Shown here: positions 17,424 through 29,589 of the stretch, in pieces | How the letters are laid out: the number at the start of each line of letters is the position of its first letter | Position numbering within the stretch: the first letter of the stretch is position 1 | Source of the DNA: Silicimonas algicola | GTDB taxonomy: Bacteria > Pseudomonadota > Alphaproteobacteria > Rhodobacterales > Rhodobacteraceae | DNA: 64,000 nt | Direction of reading: 5' to 3' | NCBI RefSeq assembly: GCF_003148765.1 | Contig: NZ_QGGV01000003.1 | Location: 154,156 to 218,155 of the forward strand | Made by a program: the position numbers and the translations under genes | Notes under the pieces: generated by a model | Database searches by the model: none | Told to the model about the DNA's origin: nothing | The model's input: only the letters and a program-made list of their open reading frames with translations

Positions 17424-19202
17424 GTGGGACGCGGCTTTCTTGCAGGGATTTTCTGGGGCGGAATCGTCGGGCTTGGCCTGCTTCTGGTGTCGAGCCAGAC
17501 GATGGAGCGACAGCAGTTGTCTTTCCCCCGGCCCGAGGCGGCCGAGGTTCAGGTGCCGGGCGGCAGCGAATTCGACCAGGCGCGGCCCGAGACCGATCCG
17601 GTCGTGCCCGCGCCCGAGACGCGGCCCGCCGCCGAGATCACGGGCAGCGTGACCGTCCCCGAGACGCCGTCCGAGACCGCGCCCTCGCTCGATACCGCGT
17701 CTCTCGACGTGCCCACACCCGCGATCGACGCGCCCGAGGCTCTGGGCGACGCGCCCGAGGCATCGGAGGCCACGGCTGAAACACCGTCGACCGACGTCGC
17801 GCCCGACAGCGGAAACCCGTCGTTGACGGTCCCCGAGACGCCGGTCGATGCGCCCGATACGCAGACCGCCGCGCCCGTCGAAGCCGATGCGCCAGGCGAG
17901 AGCGCCGACTCCGACGCGGTCGAGGCGGCTTCGTCGACGCCTCCCGTCGTCGAGACCGAGATAGCGGCCTTGCCGACTGCGCAGGCCGAAACACCGACGA
18001 GCCCGGCCGCCGATCCCGCGCCGCAGGTCTCGACAGCAGGAACCGAGCCGGCGGAGCAGGCAGCGCCCGAAGTGGGCGGCGAGCCGTCGCTTCCCGGCAT
18101 GGCGGAGGTCGAGGACGGCCCCAGCCTGCCGTCGCCCGCGGTCGAGGCGGTCGAGCAGCCGGAGGCAGATATCGTCGCGGCGGCCCCAGAGCCCGCCCCG
18201 GAACCTGAACCGGAACCCGAGCCTCAACCGGAGCAGGAGCCCGCGGCGGAGCCTGTGCCCGCGCCTGCGGCGGAGCCTGCGCCCGAACCCCAGCCTGCAC
18301 CTCAGCCCGTGATCGTCGAGACGGCGCCCGGCAGCGGCAACGGCGCCGCCACCGTCACCGTCGACGGAAGCGACTCCTCGTTCTTCTCGCCGGTGGATAC
18401 GCTCACCGACACGGACCAGGGCGCCTCCACCAGCCGGTTGCCGCAGATCGGCGGCACGGTCGTCGCTCCGACCCCCGGCGCCGAAGTTGCCGCCGAGGTG
18501 ACCGAAGACGCTGAGATGGCCGAGAGCGATGCGCCCCAGGGACCGGCTCTGGAAGCCTTCGCCGTGCCGTTCGAGAACCCCGAGAACGCCGCGCTCGTCT
18601 CGGTCGTTCTCGTGCAGGACGGGCCGATCCTGACCGAGGCGCAACTGGCCCAGCTTCCGCCGTTCGTGTCCTTCGCCATCGACGCCGCCACGCCCGACGC
18701 CGCCGAGGCCGCGCGCCGCTATCGTGCGGCGGGCCGCGAAGTCGTGCTGATCCCGTCGCTGCCCGAGAACGCGCAGCCCCAGGACGTCGAGCAGGCCTTG
18801 CGCGCGAACCTCGACCTTGTCCCCGAGGCGGTCGCGCTGATGGACGTTTCAGGCGCGAGCTTCCAATCCGACCGCGCCGCCGTGCAACAGATCGTCGATG
18901 CGATCTCGGACACCGGCCACGGCCTCGTCACCTTTCCGCGCGGGCTGAACGCCGCCCACCAGATCGCGGGACGGGCCGGGATAAAGACCGGGCTCGTGTT
19001 CCGCAACATCGACGGCGACGGCGAAACGGGCGAGCAGATCCGCCGCACCCTTGACCGGGCCGCCTTCCGGGCGCGCCAGGACGACGCGGTGATCCTCGTC
19101 GGCACGACGCGGCCCGACACGCTGGTCGCGGTGGTGGAATGGGCCATCGGCAACCGGAACGTCACGCTTGCCCCGATCTCGGCAGCGCTGGCCTCGCAGT
19201 AG
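17424..19202 (+). CDS. Divergent polysaccharide deacetylase (YibQ/DUF610) family protein with a long acidic linker
   Basis: A 592-residue protein starting at a GTG. Residues 5-24 are a membrane anchor (FLAGIFWGGIVGLGLLLVS). Residues 30-365 are a low-complexity Pro/Glu/Ala-rich region of repeats such as PEPAPEPEPEPEPQPEQ. Residues 370-590 match the divergent polysaccharide deacetylase domain (FVSFAIDAATPDAAEAAR; GHGLVTFPRGLNAAHQIA; GIKTGLVFRNIDGDGE). The domain would face the periplasm on a flexible stalk. The substrate is unknown; related proteins sit near peptidoglycan hydrolase regulators such as EnvC in other bacteria. The linker is far longer than in enterobacterial YibQ. Confidence 0.82.
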   Translation: MGRGFLAGIFWGGIVGLGLLLVSSQTMERQQLSFPRPEAAEVQVPGGSEFDQARPETDPVVPAPETRPAAEITGSVTVPETPSETAPSLDTASLDVPTPAIDAPEALGDAPEASEATAETPSTDVAPDSGNPSLTVPETPVDAPDTQTAAPVEADAPGESADSDAVEAASSTPPVVETEIAALPTAQAETPTSPAADPAPQVSTAGTEPAEQAAPEVGGEPSLPGMAEVEDGPSLPSPAVEAVEQPEADIVAAAPEPAPEPEPEPEPQPEQEPAAEPVPAPAAEPAPEPQPAPQPVIVETAPGSGNGAATVTVDGSDSSFFSPVDTLTDTDQGASTSRLPQIGGTVVAPTPGAEVAAEVTEDAEMAESDAPQGPALEAFAVPFENPENAALVSVVLVQDGPILTEAQLAQLPPFVSFAIDAATPDAAEAARRYRAAGREVVLIPSLPENAQPQDVEQALRANLDLVPEAVALMDVSGASFQSDRAAVQQIVDAISDTGHGLVTFPRGLNAAHQIAGRAGIKTGLVFRNIDGDGETGEQIRRTLDRAAFRARQDDAVILVGTTRPDTLVAVVEWAIGNRNVTLAPISAALASQ

Positions 19203-19211
19203 TACCGGACG

Positions 19212-20018
19212 TCAGTGCGCGGGGGCGTCGGCGGCGTCGACGAGGGTGCGTCCGCCGTCCACGGTCAGGACGCGGCCGGTCATGAAGCCCGAGGCCTCGG
19301 AGGCGAGGAAATGCGCGACCTCGGCCACTTCCGAGGCGCTGGCGATCCGGTTCAGCGGCGTCGCCGCGAGGATCCGGCCCCTGAGGTCGTCCTGAGACTT
19401 GAGCGAAGACTGAAGCCCCGTGGTCATCACTGAGCCGAGGGCGATGCCATTGACCCGGATGCGGTGCGGGGCAAGCGACACGGCCATCGACCGGGTGAGT
19501 TGGTCGATCGCCGCCGAGGTCACCGAAAAGGCCATCAGCCCGGGCTGGGTCCGGCGCGCGGCGATGGACGACAGGTTGATGATCGAGCCCGCGGGCGCGT
19601 CGTCGTCGTCCTCCTCGGCCTGGCGGATCATCCGGCGCGCGAAGGTCTGCGTGACGCGAAGCGTGGGCAGGAGGTTCTGCTGGAGCGTCGCCTCGAAGCC
19701 GTCTTCGTCGGAATCCAGCGGATCGCCGACCAGAAGCTTGCGCGAGCCGTTCACCAGGATGTCGACACGGTCGAAGCGGTCGAGCGTCGCCGACAGAAGA
19801 TTGGCCAGCGTCAGTTTCTGGCGCAGGTCGCCGGCAAACCAGGCGACGCTGTCCTCTTCGTCGGTGCCGGAGCCGAGTTCGGCCTGAAGCCTCTCCTCGT
19901 CCATGTCCGCAAACATGACGCGCGCGCCCTTCTCGACGAAGTGGCGCGCGATGGCGAGGCCGACCCCGTTGGCCGCGCCGGTGACGACGGCGGTCTTGCC
20001 CGCGATGGAGAACGACAT
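19212..20018 (-). CDS. SDR-fold protein lacking the catalytic Tyr and Lys
   Basis: A 268-residue short-chain dehydrogenase/reductase fold. The cofactor loop is TGAANGVGLAIA (residues 14-25), NGSRKL replaces the usual NNAG, INLSSIAA gives the active-site Ser, and VLTVDGG closes the fold. Where active enzymes have YSASK, this protein reads FSVTS, so both catalytic residues are replaced (DNA at about 19520-19540). An acidic stretch EEDDDDAP interrupts the sequence before the Ser strand. It could bind a dinucleotide and act as a structural or regulatory subunit. It ends 10 nt from the convergent YibQ-like gene and follows the rsmC-like gene by 5 nt, probably cotranscribed. Confidence 0.85.
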   Translation of the reverse strand: MSFSIAGKTAVVTGAANGVGLAIARHFVEKGARVMFADMDEERLQAELGSGTDEEDSVAWFAGDLRQKLTLANLLSATLDRFDRVDILVNGSRKLLVGDPLDSDEDGFEATLQQNLLPTLRVTQTFARRMIRQAEEDDDDAPAGSIINLSSIAARRTQPGLMAFSVTSAAIDQLTRSMAVSLAPHRIRVNGIALGSVMTTGLQSSLKSQDDLRGRILAATPLNRIASASEVAEVAHFLASEASGFMTGRVLTVDGGRTLVDAADAPAH

Positions 20019-20023
20019 GGAGG

Positions 20024-21007
20024 CTATCCTTTCCGGGGGGCGCGCGGCCGGCTTGCGGCATAAAGCTTGAACGGACCGGAGGGGTCCAGGGCACGGACCT
20101 CGCGGAAGGCCTCGTCCAGCGTCTTTTCGTAGGGCAGATGGCGGTTCGCCACAAGCCAGAGCGTGCCGTGAGGTTTCAGCATCTGGGCGGCAGCGCGGAT
20201 GAAGTCACGGCCCAGTTCGGGATCGGCCCGGCGCGAGGCATGAAAGGGCGGATTGGTGACGACGTGATCGGCCGGGGTCTCGGGCCGCCAGTCGCGCGCA
20301 TCGGCCCAGTGGAAGTGGGCGCGGGGATCGGTCACGTTCTCGCGCGCCGCGTCGAGGGCGGCGTGGTCCGCCTCGACGAGGTCGAGCCGGGTGACGCCCT
20401 TGCGGGTCAGGATCGCCCGCGACAGGAAGCCCCATCCCGCGCCGAGGTCGACGACCGCGCCCTTGAGGTCGGGCAGGGCGGCAGCCAGCGCTTCGGACGC
20501 AGGGTCCGGTCCGTCGGCCGAGAAGACGCCGGGCCGGGTGGCGAAGCCGCCCGCGACCCGGGCGGGGGTCTCGAGCCAATCGTCGAAGGTGCCGCCCGAG
20601 AGCGCGAAGATCTTGCCGTGCGCCTTCGAGATCGCCTCGCTCACCTCGGCCCGCGCCCGCAGGTCCTTCAGCATCGAATCGATCCCGTCGGTCTTCTGGC
20701 CGTCGACCAGCACCGGGCCATCCGTCGCCGCCGCCGTTCGCGCGATGAGATCGCGCGCCGCGTCCTTCGCGCGGGGAAGGGAGAGGAAGGCGAGGGCATA
20801 GGGCCCGCCCGGCGTCTCGCGCATCGCGAATCCCTCCGCCGCGAAGCGCCGGTGTGCGGGAAACTGGCGGGCGATCACCTCGACACGGTCGCGGGGCAGG
20901 GCCGACAGGTCGGCGTCAGCAGGCGGCTCGACGACCGCGATGGTGCCGCTCGCGGGCAGGGCGGCGAGGCCCCTTTCGAGCGCGAGTGTCAGGCGGTCGG
21001 ACAGCAT
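20024..21007 (-). CDS. RsmC-like class I methyltransferase (16S rRNA m2G type)
   Basis: A 327-residue protein with the two-domain layout of RsmC/RlmG: a degenerate N-terminal methyltransferase-like half (residues 1-155) and an active C-terminal half with SAM motif VVDLGAGWGFLSRAI (about 186-200) and the base-methylating motif NPPFH (about 252-256). The likely target is a guanine N2 in ribosomal RNA, by analogy with G1207 for RsmC, but the exact base cannot be read from sequence. Its end lies 5 nt before the SDR-like gene; upstream is clpS, 22 nt away in the same direction. Confidence 0.85.
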   Translation of the reverse strand: MLSDRLTLALERGLAALPASGTIAVVEPPADADLSALPRDRVEVIARQFPAHRRFAAEGFAMRETPGGPYALAFLSLPRAKDAARDLIARTAAATDGPVLVDGQKTDGIDSMLKDLRARAEVSEAISKAHGKIFALSGGTFDDWLETPARVAGGFATRPGVFSADGPDPASEALAAALPDLKGAVVDLGAGWGFLSRAILTRKGVTRLDLVEADHAALDAARENVTDPRAHFHWADARDWRPETPADHVVTNPPFHASRRADPELGRDFIRAAAQMLKPHGTLWLVANRHLPYEKTLDEAFREVRALDPSGPFKLYAASRPRAPRKG

Positions 21008-21029
21008 GGACGAGAGCGAGGCAAGGGCC

Positions 21030-21377
21030 TCACTCCTTCTCCATCGTGCATTGCAGCGGGTGCTGATGGCGGCGCGCGAAGTCCATCACCTGCGCCACCT
21101 TGGTCTCGGCCACCTCGAACGAGAACACGCCCACGACGGCCAGCCCCTTCTTGTGGACCGTCAGCATCAGGTCGAGGGCCTGCGCGTGGTTCATCCCGAA
21201 AAACCGCTCGAGGACATGCACGACGAACTCCATCGGCGTGTAGTCGTCATTCAGCAGCATCACCTTGTAGAGCGGCGGCCGCTGAGTCGTCGGCTTGGTC
21301 TCGGTCAGGACGCCGGAATCGTTTCCGGGCGTCGTGTCGTCGCCTTTGGCCAGTCTATGAAGCAAACGGGGGCTCAC
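21030..21377 (-). CDS. clpS: ATP-dependent Clp protease adaptor ClpS
   Basis: The adaptor delivers N-degron substrates to ClpAP. The hallmarks [39 protein letters not shown] and the C-terminal [12 protein letters not shown] are intact. I place the start at GTG 21377 (115 residues) because AAGGTG lies a few bases upstream; TTG at 21368 is an alternative, and the disordered N-terminus gives no further guide. The open frame extends to 21542, but that part overlaps the divergent HAD gene and is unlikely to be translated. ClpA is not in the window. Confidence 0.92.
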   Translation of the reverse strand: MSPRLLHRLAKGDDTTPGNDSGVLTETKPTTQRPPLYKVMLLNDDYTPMEFVVHVLERFFGMNHAQALDLMLTVHKKGLAVVGVFSFEVAETKVAQVMDFARRHQHPLQCTMEKE

Positions 21378-21495
21378 GGGCACCTTCGATCGTTGCGGGG
21401 ACAGGCGCCACAATATAAGCGTTCGGGCCCAAGTGAAAAGAGGGAGGCGGGCCTCGATCTTGCCCCGGCCCCCGATCGGGGGCATCACGCGGGCC

Positions 21496-22197
21496 ATGCT
21501 GACCGCCATCTGCTTCGATGCCGACGACACGCTCTGGCACAACGAGCGCTTCTTTCGCCTGACGCAGGAGCGCTTTCACGACCTCCTGAAGTCACACGCC
21601 GACCGCGACCATCTCGAGGCGCGTCTTCTGGACGCCGAGCGGCGCAACATCGGGCGGTACGGATTCGGCATCAAGGGATTCGTCCTGTCGATGATCGAAA
21701 CGGCGCTCGAGGTGACGCAGAACCGCGTCTCGGGCGAGGTGATAGCCGAGATCCTGCGCGCGGGGCACGAGATGCTGGCGCATCCCATCGAACTTTTGCC
21801 CGGCGTCGAGGAAACGGTGCACAGGCTTGCCGAGGGCCGAACCCTGCTTCTTGTCACCAAGGGCGATCTCCTGGACCAGGAGCGCAAGCTTGCGCAATCG
21901 GGCCTGGGCGACGTTTTCGACGGGGTCGAGATCGTCTCGGACAAGTCGCCCCGCGTTTATGCAGGCATATTCACGGGACGCGGAATTGCGTCGGATCAGG
22001 CGCTGATGGTCGGCAATTCGCTGAAAAGCGACGTCAATCCGGTGATCGAGGTCGGCGGCTGGGGCGTCTGGGTTCCGCACGGCGAGACCTGGGCCCTGGA
22101 GGCCGCCCGTGAGCCTGTCGAGTCGCCGCGTTACCGCCGGATCGAAGGCCTGGGAGAATTGCCTGATTTGGTGGCGGATATCGAGCGCAACATATAG
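21496..22197 (+). CDS. HAD-superfamily hydrolase (phosphatase)
   Basis: A 233-residue haloacid dehalogenase-type protein. Motif I FDADDTLW (residues 6-13) carries both Asp residues, motif II is LLVTKGD, and motif [14 protein letters not shown] carries the metal-binding Asp. A cap domain occupies about residues 18-105. The fold and the YGFGIKGF segment suggest a small-molecule phosphatase, with no known substrate. The ATG at 21496 starts directly at the conserved motif ([11 protein letters not shown]), so an upstream in-frame ATG is rejected. It is transcribed alone; the 118 nt to clpS on the other strand probably hold divergent promoters. Confidence 0.85.
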   Translation: MLTAICFDADDTLWHNERFFRLTQERFHDLLKSHADRDHLEARLLDAERRNIGRYGFGIKGFVLSMIETALEVTQNRVSGEVIAEILRAGHEMLAHPIELLPGVEETVHRLAEGRTLLLVTKGDLLDQERKLAQSGLGDVFDGVEIVSDKSPRVYAGIFTGRGIASDQALMVGNSLKSDVNPVIEVGGWGVWVPHGETWALEAAREPVESPRYRRIEGLGELPDLVADIERNI

Positions 22198-22364
22198 CGC
22201 TCTATTCGTCCCGCCACACGCCATCTGGTAGCATCCCGCCAACGACGTCAATTTACGGGAAATTCGTTATTTTCTGTTGATTTGACACGTGTTAGGCTTG
22301 GAAAAACGAGCATTGTTCCGGCGCCAAACGATCGGAACGCTAATATTGAGGCAAAAGGGGCAGT

Positions 22365-23795
22365 ATGGTGTCGGGCATCCGCATCGTCTTCCAGGCGTGT
22401 ATCCTCTCTTTCTTCCTTTCGGTCGGTGTGGTGCAGGGCGCACCCTACGCGGCGATGGTGATCGACGCGCGATCGGGGGAAATCATCCATTCCCGCAACG
22501 CCGACACCCGGCTTCATCCCGCATCGCTGACCAAGATGATGACGCTTTACGTCGTCTTCGACGCGATCGAGCGCGGTGAACTCAGTCTCGACACGCAGGT
22601 CACGATCTCGAACAAGGCGGCGGGCGAACCGCCGTCGCGCCTGGGTCTGAAGGCGGGCCAGAAGATTCGCATCCGCGACCTGATCCGGGCCGCCGCCGTC
22701 AAATCTGCGAACGACGCCGCGACCGCCCTGGGCGAGGCCGTGTCCGGCAGCGAAGCCGCCTTCGCGCGGCGCATGACCCGCTCGGCACAGGCGCTTGGCA
22801 TGACCTCGTCGACCTTCCGCAACGCGCATGGGCTGACCGAAAGCGGGCACCTGTCGACCGCGCGGGACATGACGACGCTCGGGCGGCACCTGTTCTACGA
22901 CTTCCCCGAATACTACAACCTGTTCTCGCGCCGCTCGACCAACGCGGGCTCGAAGACGGTGTCGAACACCAACCGCCGCCTTCTCGACGCCTATCGCGGC
23001 GCGGACGGCATCAAGACCGGCTACACCCGCGCGGCGGGCTACAACCTCGTCGCCTCGGCCGAGCGTGGGCAGGAGCGGATCATCGCGACGGTCTTCGGCG
23101 GAAGGTCGACGCCATGGCGCACCGCCAAGATCGCGGAGCTTCTGGATCTGGGCTTCGAACGCGCGCCGAGCCAGGTCGCCGTCGTCAAGCCGCGCAGGCC
23201 GGACCTTTCGGGTGCGGGCCGGGGCGAGGCCGCCTCGGAGCCCGCCCTTGTCGCGTCGGGCCTCATCGCACGCTCGCCACGTCCGGCGGGACGGCCCGGC
23301 GACGACGTGAGCGGCGAGACCCTGGTCGCCCTGGCGGCGGGCATATCCGACGTCCTGGCCGAGGTGGCGGTGGCGGAAGCCGCGATCCCGGTTCCGCAGC
23401 CCGCGCCTGTCGCAGTTCAGGCCGCAAGCCTCGCCGGCGCCTTCCTGCGCCCCGCGCCGCGCCCCGGCCTGGCCGAGGGATCGGAGGAGGAGCCCTCGCG
23501 CGCCATCGCAAGCCTTGCCGACGGTCCCGTCGTCGTCACCCGCGTCTCGACCTCGGGCGGGCAGCACTGGGCGATCAACGTCGGCCGCTTCAACACCCGC
23601 AACGAGGCCGAGCGCGTGCTGCTTCAGACCGCCCTCGTCGAGATGTCGACGCTCGACTCGGCGCTCCGCAAGGTCGTCCGCAGCCCGAAGGGATGGGAGG
23701 CGAACTTCGTCGGCCTGTCGGAAGCGAAGGCCGAGATGGCCTGCAAGCGGCTGACGGCGCAGAACGTCAACTGCACACCGGTCGGTCCGGGCTGA
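22365..23795 (+). CDS. D-alanyl-D-alanine carboxypeptidase with SPOR domain
   Basis: A 476-residue low-molecular-weight penicillin-binding protein (PBP5/6 family) trimming peptidoglycan stem peptides. A signal peptide ends near VGVVQGAPY. The three active-site motifs are ASLTKMM (SxxK, about residue 54), KSAND (SxN, about 113) and DGIKTGYT (KTG, about 219). A Pro/Ala-rich linker leads to a C-terminal SPOR domain (about 395-476; HWAINVGRFNTRNEAERVL), which binds denuded glycan at division sites. The 167-nt upstream region is unusually AT-rich for the window and probably holds its promoter. No PBP5-type membrane helix is obvious, so it may be periplasmic. Confidence 0.92.
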   Translation: MVSGIRIVFQACILSFFLSVGVVQGAPYAAMVIDARSGEIIHSRNADTRLHPASLTKMMTLYVVFDAIERGELSLDTQVTISNKAAGEPPSRLGLKAGQKIRIRDLIRAAAVKSANDAATALGEAVSGSEAAFARRMTRSAQALGMTSSTFRNAHGLTESGHLSTARDMTTLGRHLFYDFPEYYNLFSRRSTNAGSKTVSNTNRRLLDAYRGADGIKTGYTRAAGYNLVASAERGQERIIATVFGGRSTPWRTAKIAELLDLGFERAPSQVAVVKPRRPDLSGAGRGEAASEPALVASGLIARSPRPAGRPGDDVSGETLVALAAGISDVLAEVAVAEAAIPVPQPAPVAVQAASLAGAFLRPAPRPGLAEGSEEEPSRAIASLADGPVVVTRVSTSGGQHWAINVGRFNTRNEAERVLLQTALVEMSTLDSALRKVVRSPKGWEANFVGLSEAKAEMACKRLTAQNVNCTPVGPG

Positions 23796-23820
23796 GACAG
23801 TGCGCAGGTGGGTGCTCTGC

Positions 23821-23892
23821 CCCGTCGCCATCGTCGCTCGGACCGATGGCGCTCCGATGGCGACCCCCGGGATATTTGCCGACCGATGAAGC
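23821..23892 (-). repeat. Interspersed element copy after valS
   Basis: On the minus strand the core TTCATCGGTCGGCAAATAT begins 3 nt after the valS stop and leads into CCCGGGGG, followed by a perfect 10-bp inverted repeat GTCGCCATCG/CGATGGCGAC (23824-23833 with 23855-23864). It also sits between two convergent genes (carboxypeptidase and valS) and may terminate both. It is the most diverged copy in the window. Confidence 0.7.
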
Positions 23893-23893
23893 C

Positions 23894-27064
<3,171 letters not shown>

Positions 27065-27195
27065 GTCCCGTCTCGTCCTTCGCGTTCCGCGCCCCATTTA
27101 GCGGCCCGCGCGGGCAAGGGAAACCCTGCAGCGGCCTCTGGACACCGGGGGCAGGGCGGCTAGGGTTCGCACCGACACATCCCGGGAGAGACCAG

Positions 27196-29487
27196 ATGGA
27201 CAAGTTCGGCAAATCGCAGCCCGTGCGCCGCCTCGAGGACCGCCGCTTCATCACCGGGCAGGGCCGCTACATCGACGACGTGGCGCCGAAGGACGCCTGG
27301 CACGCGGTCTTCGTGAGAAGCCAGGTCGCGCATGGCAAACTGTCGCCCGTCGATCTCTCCGAGGTGCGCGACATGCCGGGCGTGAAAGCCGCCTATGCCG
27401 CCGCCGATCTCACCGAGATGGGGATCGACTACACCATGCCGACCGAGCCCGTGCGCAACCTCGACGGTTCGAAGGGGGCGCTGCCTCCCCGGCCGATCCT
27501 GGCCCGCGACAAGGTCCTGTTCGTCGGTGACGCCATCGCAGTGATCGTGGCCGAGACGAAGCGCGAGGCGCAGGACGCCGCCGAAGCGGTCATGGCCGAC
27601 ATCGACGAGTTGCCCGCCAAGGTCGACATGGCCGAGGGCGGCGAGACGCTGCATCCGGAAGCGCCGTCGAACCTCGCCTTCGACTGGGGCAAGGGCGACA
27701 TGGAGCGCGTCGAGGGCATCATCGCCAAGGCTCCGAAGGTCGTGAAAACGCGGATCTTCGACAACCGGATCATCGTCAACTCGATGGAGCCGCGCGGCGT
27801 CTATGCCGAGTGGGACGGCACCAAGCTGCACGTCGGCTACAGCGGGCAGGGCGTCTGGGGGCTGAAGGCCGAGCTTGCGGGTTGCTTCGGGCTCGACGCC
27901 GAGAACGTCCGCGTGACCACGCCCGACGTGGGCGGCGGCTTCGGCATGAAGGGCATGGATTATCCCGAGTACTTCGTGATCGCCGCCGCCGCCAAGGCGC
28001 TGAACCATCCCGTGCGCTGGATCGCCGAGCGGACGGAGTCGATGCTGACCGACAACGGCGGACGTGACCTGTTGTCGGACACGACGCTCGCCTTCGACGA
28101 CGACAACCGCATCCTCGCCTACAAGGTCGAGACGCTCTGCAACCTCGGTGCCCACAACTCGGGCTACGCCCAGCAGATCCAGACCGAGCTTTTCGCCAAG
28201 GTCGCCATGGGCACCTATGACGTGCGCGACATCGCGCTGCACTCGAAAGGGTTCTTCACCAACACCACGCAGATCGACGCCTATCGCGGCGCGGGGCGGC
28301 CCGAGGCGATCTTCGCGCTGGAACGGTCGATGGACAACGCCGCGCGCGAGCTGGGCGTCGATCCCTGGGAGTTGCGGCGGATCAACTTCATCCCGCCCTC
28401 CAAGTTTCCCTACAAGACCGCCATCGCCGACACCTACGACGTGGGCGATTTCGCCCGGGTGATGGACCGCGCGAAGATCGAGTGCGACGCCGACGGTTTT
28501 CCGGCCCGGCGCAAGGAAAGCGAGGCGAAGGGCAAGCTGCGGGGCTTCGGCCTCTGCTACTACATCGAATCGATTCTCGGCGATCCGTCCGAACACGCCC
28601 GCGTCGTCTTCGAGGAAGACGGCACCGTCAGCCTCTTCGTCGGCACGCAGTCGAACGGTCAGGGGCACGAGACAGTCTACGCCGCCTTCCTGTCCGACCA
28701 GACCGGCATCCCGGTCGAGAAGATCAGGGTCGTGCAGGGCGACACCGACCTCATTCCGTCGGGCGGCGGCACGGGCGGGTCGCGCTCGGTCACGACGCAG
28801 TCGGCGGCGACGCTGAAGACGGTCGATACCGTGACGAAGCAGTTCGCCGAGTACCTGGCGGGCAAGAACGACGGCGCCGAGGTCACCTTCGACGACGAGC
28901 GATTCCGCATCGCCGGCTCGAACGCCACGCCCTCGATGATCGAGGTCGCGGCGATGGCGCGCGAGGACGGCCGGACCGACATCCTCGACGTGCGCGAAAA
29001 GAACACGCTGCCGCAGATGTCCTTCCCGAACGGGGCGCATATCGCCGAGGTCGAGATCGACCCCGATACGGGCCTCGTGAAACTGGTGAAGTACTCCGTC
29101 ACCGACGATTTCGGCAATCTCATCAACCCCATGCTGGCCGAAGGTCAGGTGCACGGCGGGGTCGCCCAGGGCGTGGGGCAGGCCTTGACCGAGCATGTCG
29201 TCTATGACGAAACCGGCCAGCTTCTGACCGCGACCTTCATGGACTACGGGATGCCGCGCGCCGACGACATGCCGATGATCCACTTCGTGACCGAGGCCGT
29301 GCCTTCGACCGCGAACCCCATGGGCATGAAGGGCTGCGGCGAGGCGGGGACGGTCGCGGCACTGGCCGCCGTCTCGAACGCCGTGGCGGACGCGCTGGCC
29401 ACGCGCGGCGTCCCTCACATCGACATGCCCTTCACCGCAGCGAAGGTCTGGCACGCGCTGAACGGCTCGTCGATGGCGGCGGAGTAA
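27196..29487 (+). CDS. Xanthine dehydrogenase / CO dehydrogenase-type molybdenum hydroxylase large subunit (orphan)
   Basis: A 763-residue molybdopterin-cytosine-dinucleotide-binding subunit of the xanthine oxidase superfamily. RRLEDRRFITGQGRYIDD at the N-terminus is typical, DVGGGFGMKG and GTQSNGQGHETVYAAF contact the cofactor, AYRGAGRPE is the form II active-site loop (form I CO dehydrogenases have AYRCSFR), and MKGCGEAGT carries the catalytic Glu. These enzymes hydroxylate or oxidise aromatic heterocycles, aldehydes or CO using an FeS small and an FAD medium subunit. Neither subunit gene is adjacent, so the partners must be encoded elsewhere. The substrate cannot be read. It is divergent from valS with 131 nt between starts. 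Confidence 0.9.
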   Translation: MDKFGKSQPVRRLEDRRFITGQGRYIDDVAPKDAWHAVFVRSQVAHGKLSPVDLSEVRDMPGVKAAYAAADLTEMGIDYTMPTEPVRNLDGSKGALPPRPILARDKVLFVGDAIAVIVAETKREAQDAAEAVMADIDELPAKVDMAEGGETLHPEAPSNLAFDWGKGDMERVEGIIAKAPKVVKTRIFDNRIIVNSMEPRGVYAEWDGTKLHVGYSGQGVWGLKAELAGCFGLDAENVRVTTPDVGGGFGMKGMDYPEYFVIAAAAKALNHPVRWIAERTESMLTDNGGRDLLSDTTLAFDDDNRILAYKVETLCNLGAHNSGYAQQIQTELFAKVAMGTYDVRDIALHSKGFFTNTTQIDAYRGAGRPEAIFALERSMDNAARELGVDPWELRRINFIPPSKFPYKTAIADTYDVGDFARVMDRAKIECDADGFPARRKESEAKGKLRGFGLCYYIESILGDPSEHARVVFEEDGTVSLFVGTQSNGQGHETVYAAFLSDQTGIPVEKIRVVQGDTDLIPSGGGTGGSRSVTTQSAATLKTVDTVTKQFAEYLAGKNDGAEVTFDDERFRIAGSNATPSMIEVAAMAREDGRTDILDVREKNTLPQMSFPNGAHIAEVEIDPDTGLVKLVKYSVTDDFGNLINPMLAEGQVHGGVAQGVGQALTEHVVYDETGQLLTATFMDYGMPRADDMPMIHFVTEAVPSTANPMGMKGCGEAGTVAALAAVSNAVADALATRGVPHIDMPFTAAKVWHALNGSSMAAE

Positions 29488-29503
29488 CGACACGAAAAGT
29501 TTC

Positions 29504-29544
29504 TTTTCCGCGACGCAGGCAGTCGTGGAAAAATTTAGACTGCC
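29504..29544 (+). terminator. Two mutually exclusive hairpins after the molybdenum hydroxylase gene
   Basis: TTTTCCGCGAC (29504-29514) can pair with GTCGTGGAAAA (29522-29532, one G-T). Alternatively GGCAGTC (29518-29524) pairs with GACTGCC (29538-29544). The two share bases 29522-29524 and cannot form together. They lie 17-57 nt after the stop and 46 nt before the next start, so they may terminate or attenuate read-through into the DUF2235 gene. Confidence 0.5.
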
Positions 29545-29589
29545 GTCCTATCTTCAGGACATGGCCCGGTATTGTGTGAGTGGCGTCTG

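Noticed and set aside
21378-21542. Extended ClpS N-terminus up to 21542
   Set aside because: It would overlap the divergent HAD gene start and its promoter region; composition is unlike ClpS.
27160-29493. 777-codon open frame antisense to the molybdenum hydroxylase gene
   Set aside because: It exists only because the high-GC gene on the plus strand leaves the antisense frame open; no family motif, no ribosome site, and the plus-strand protein is clearly real.
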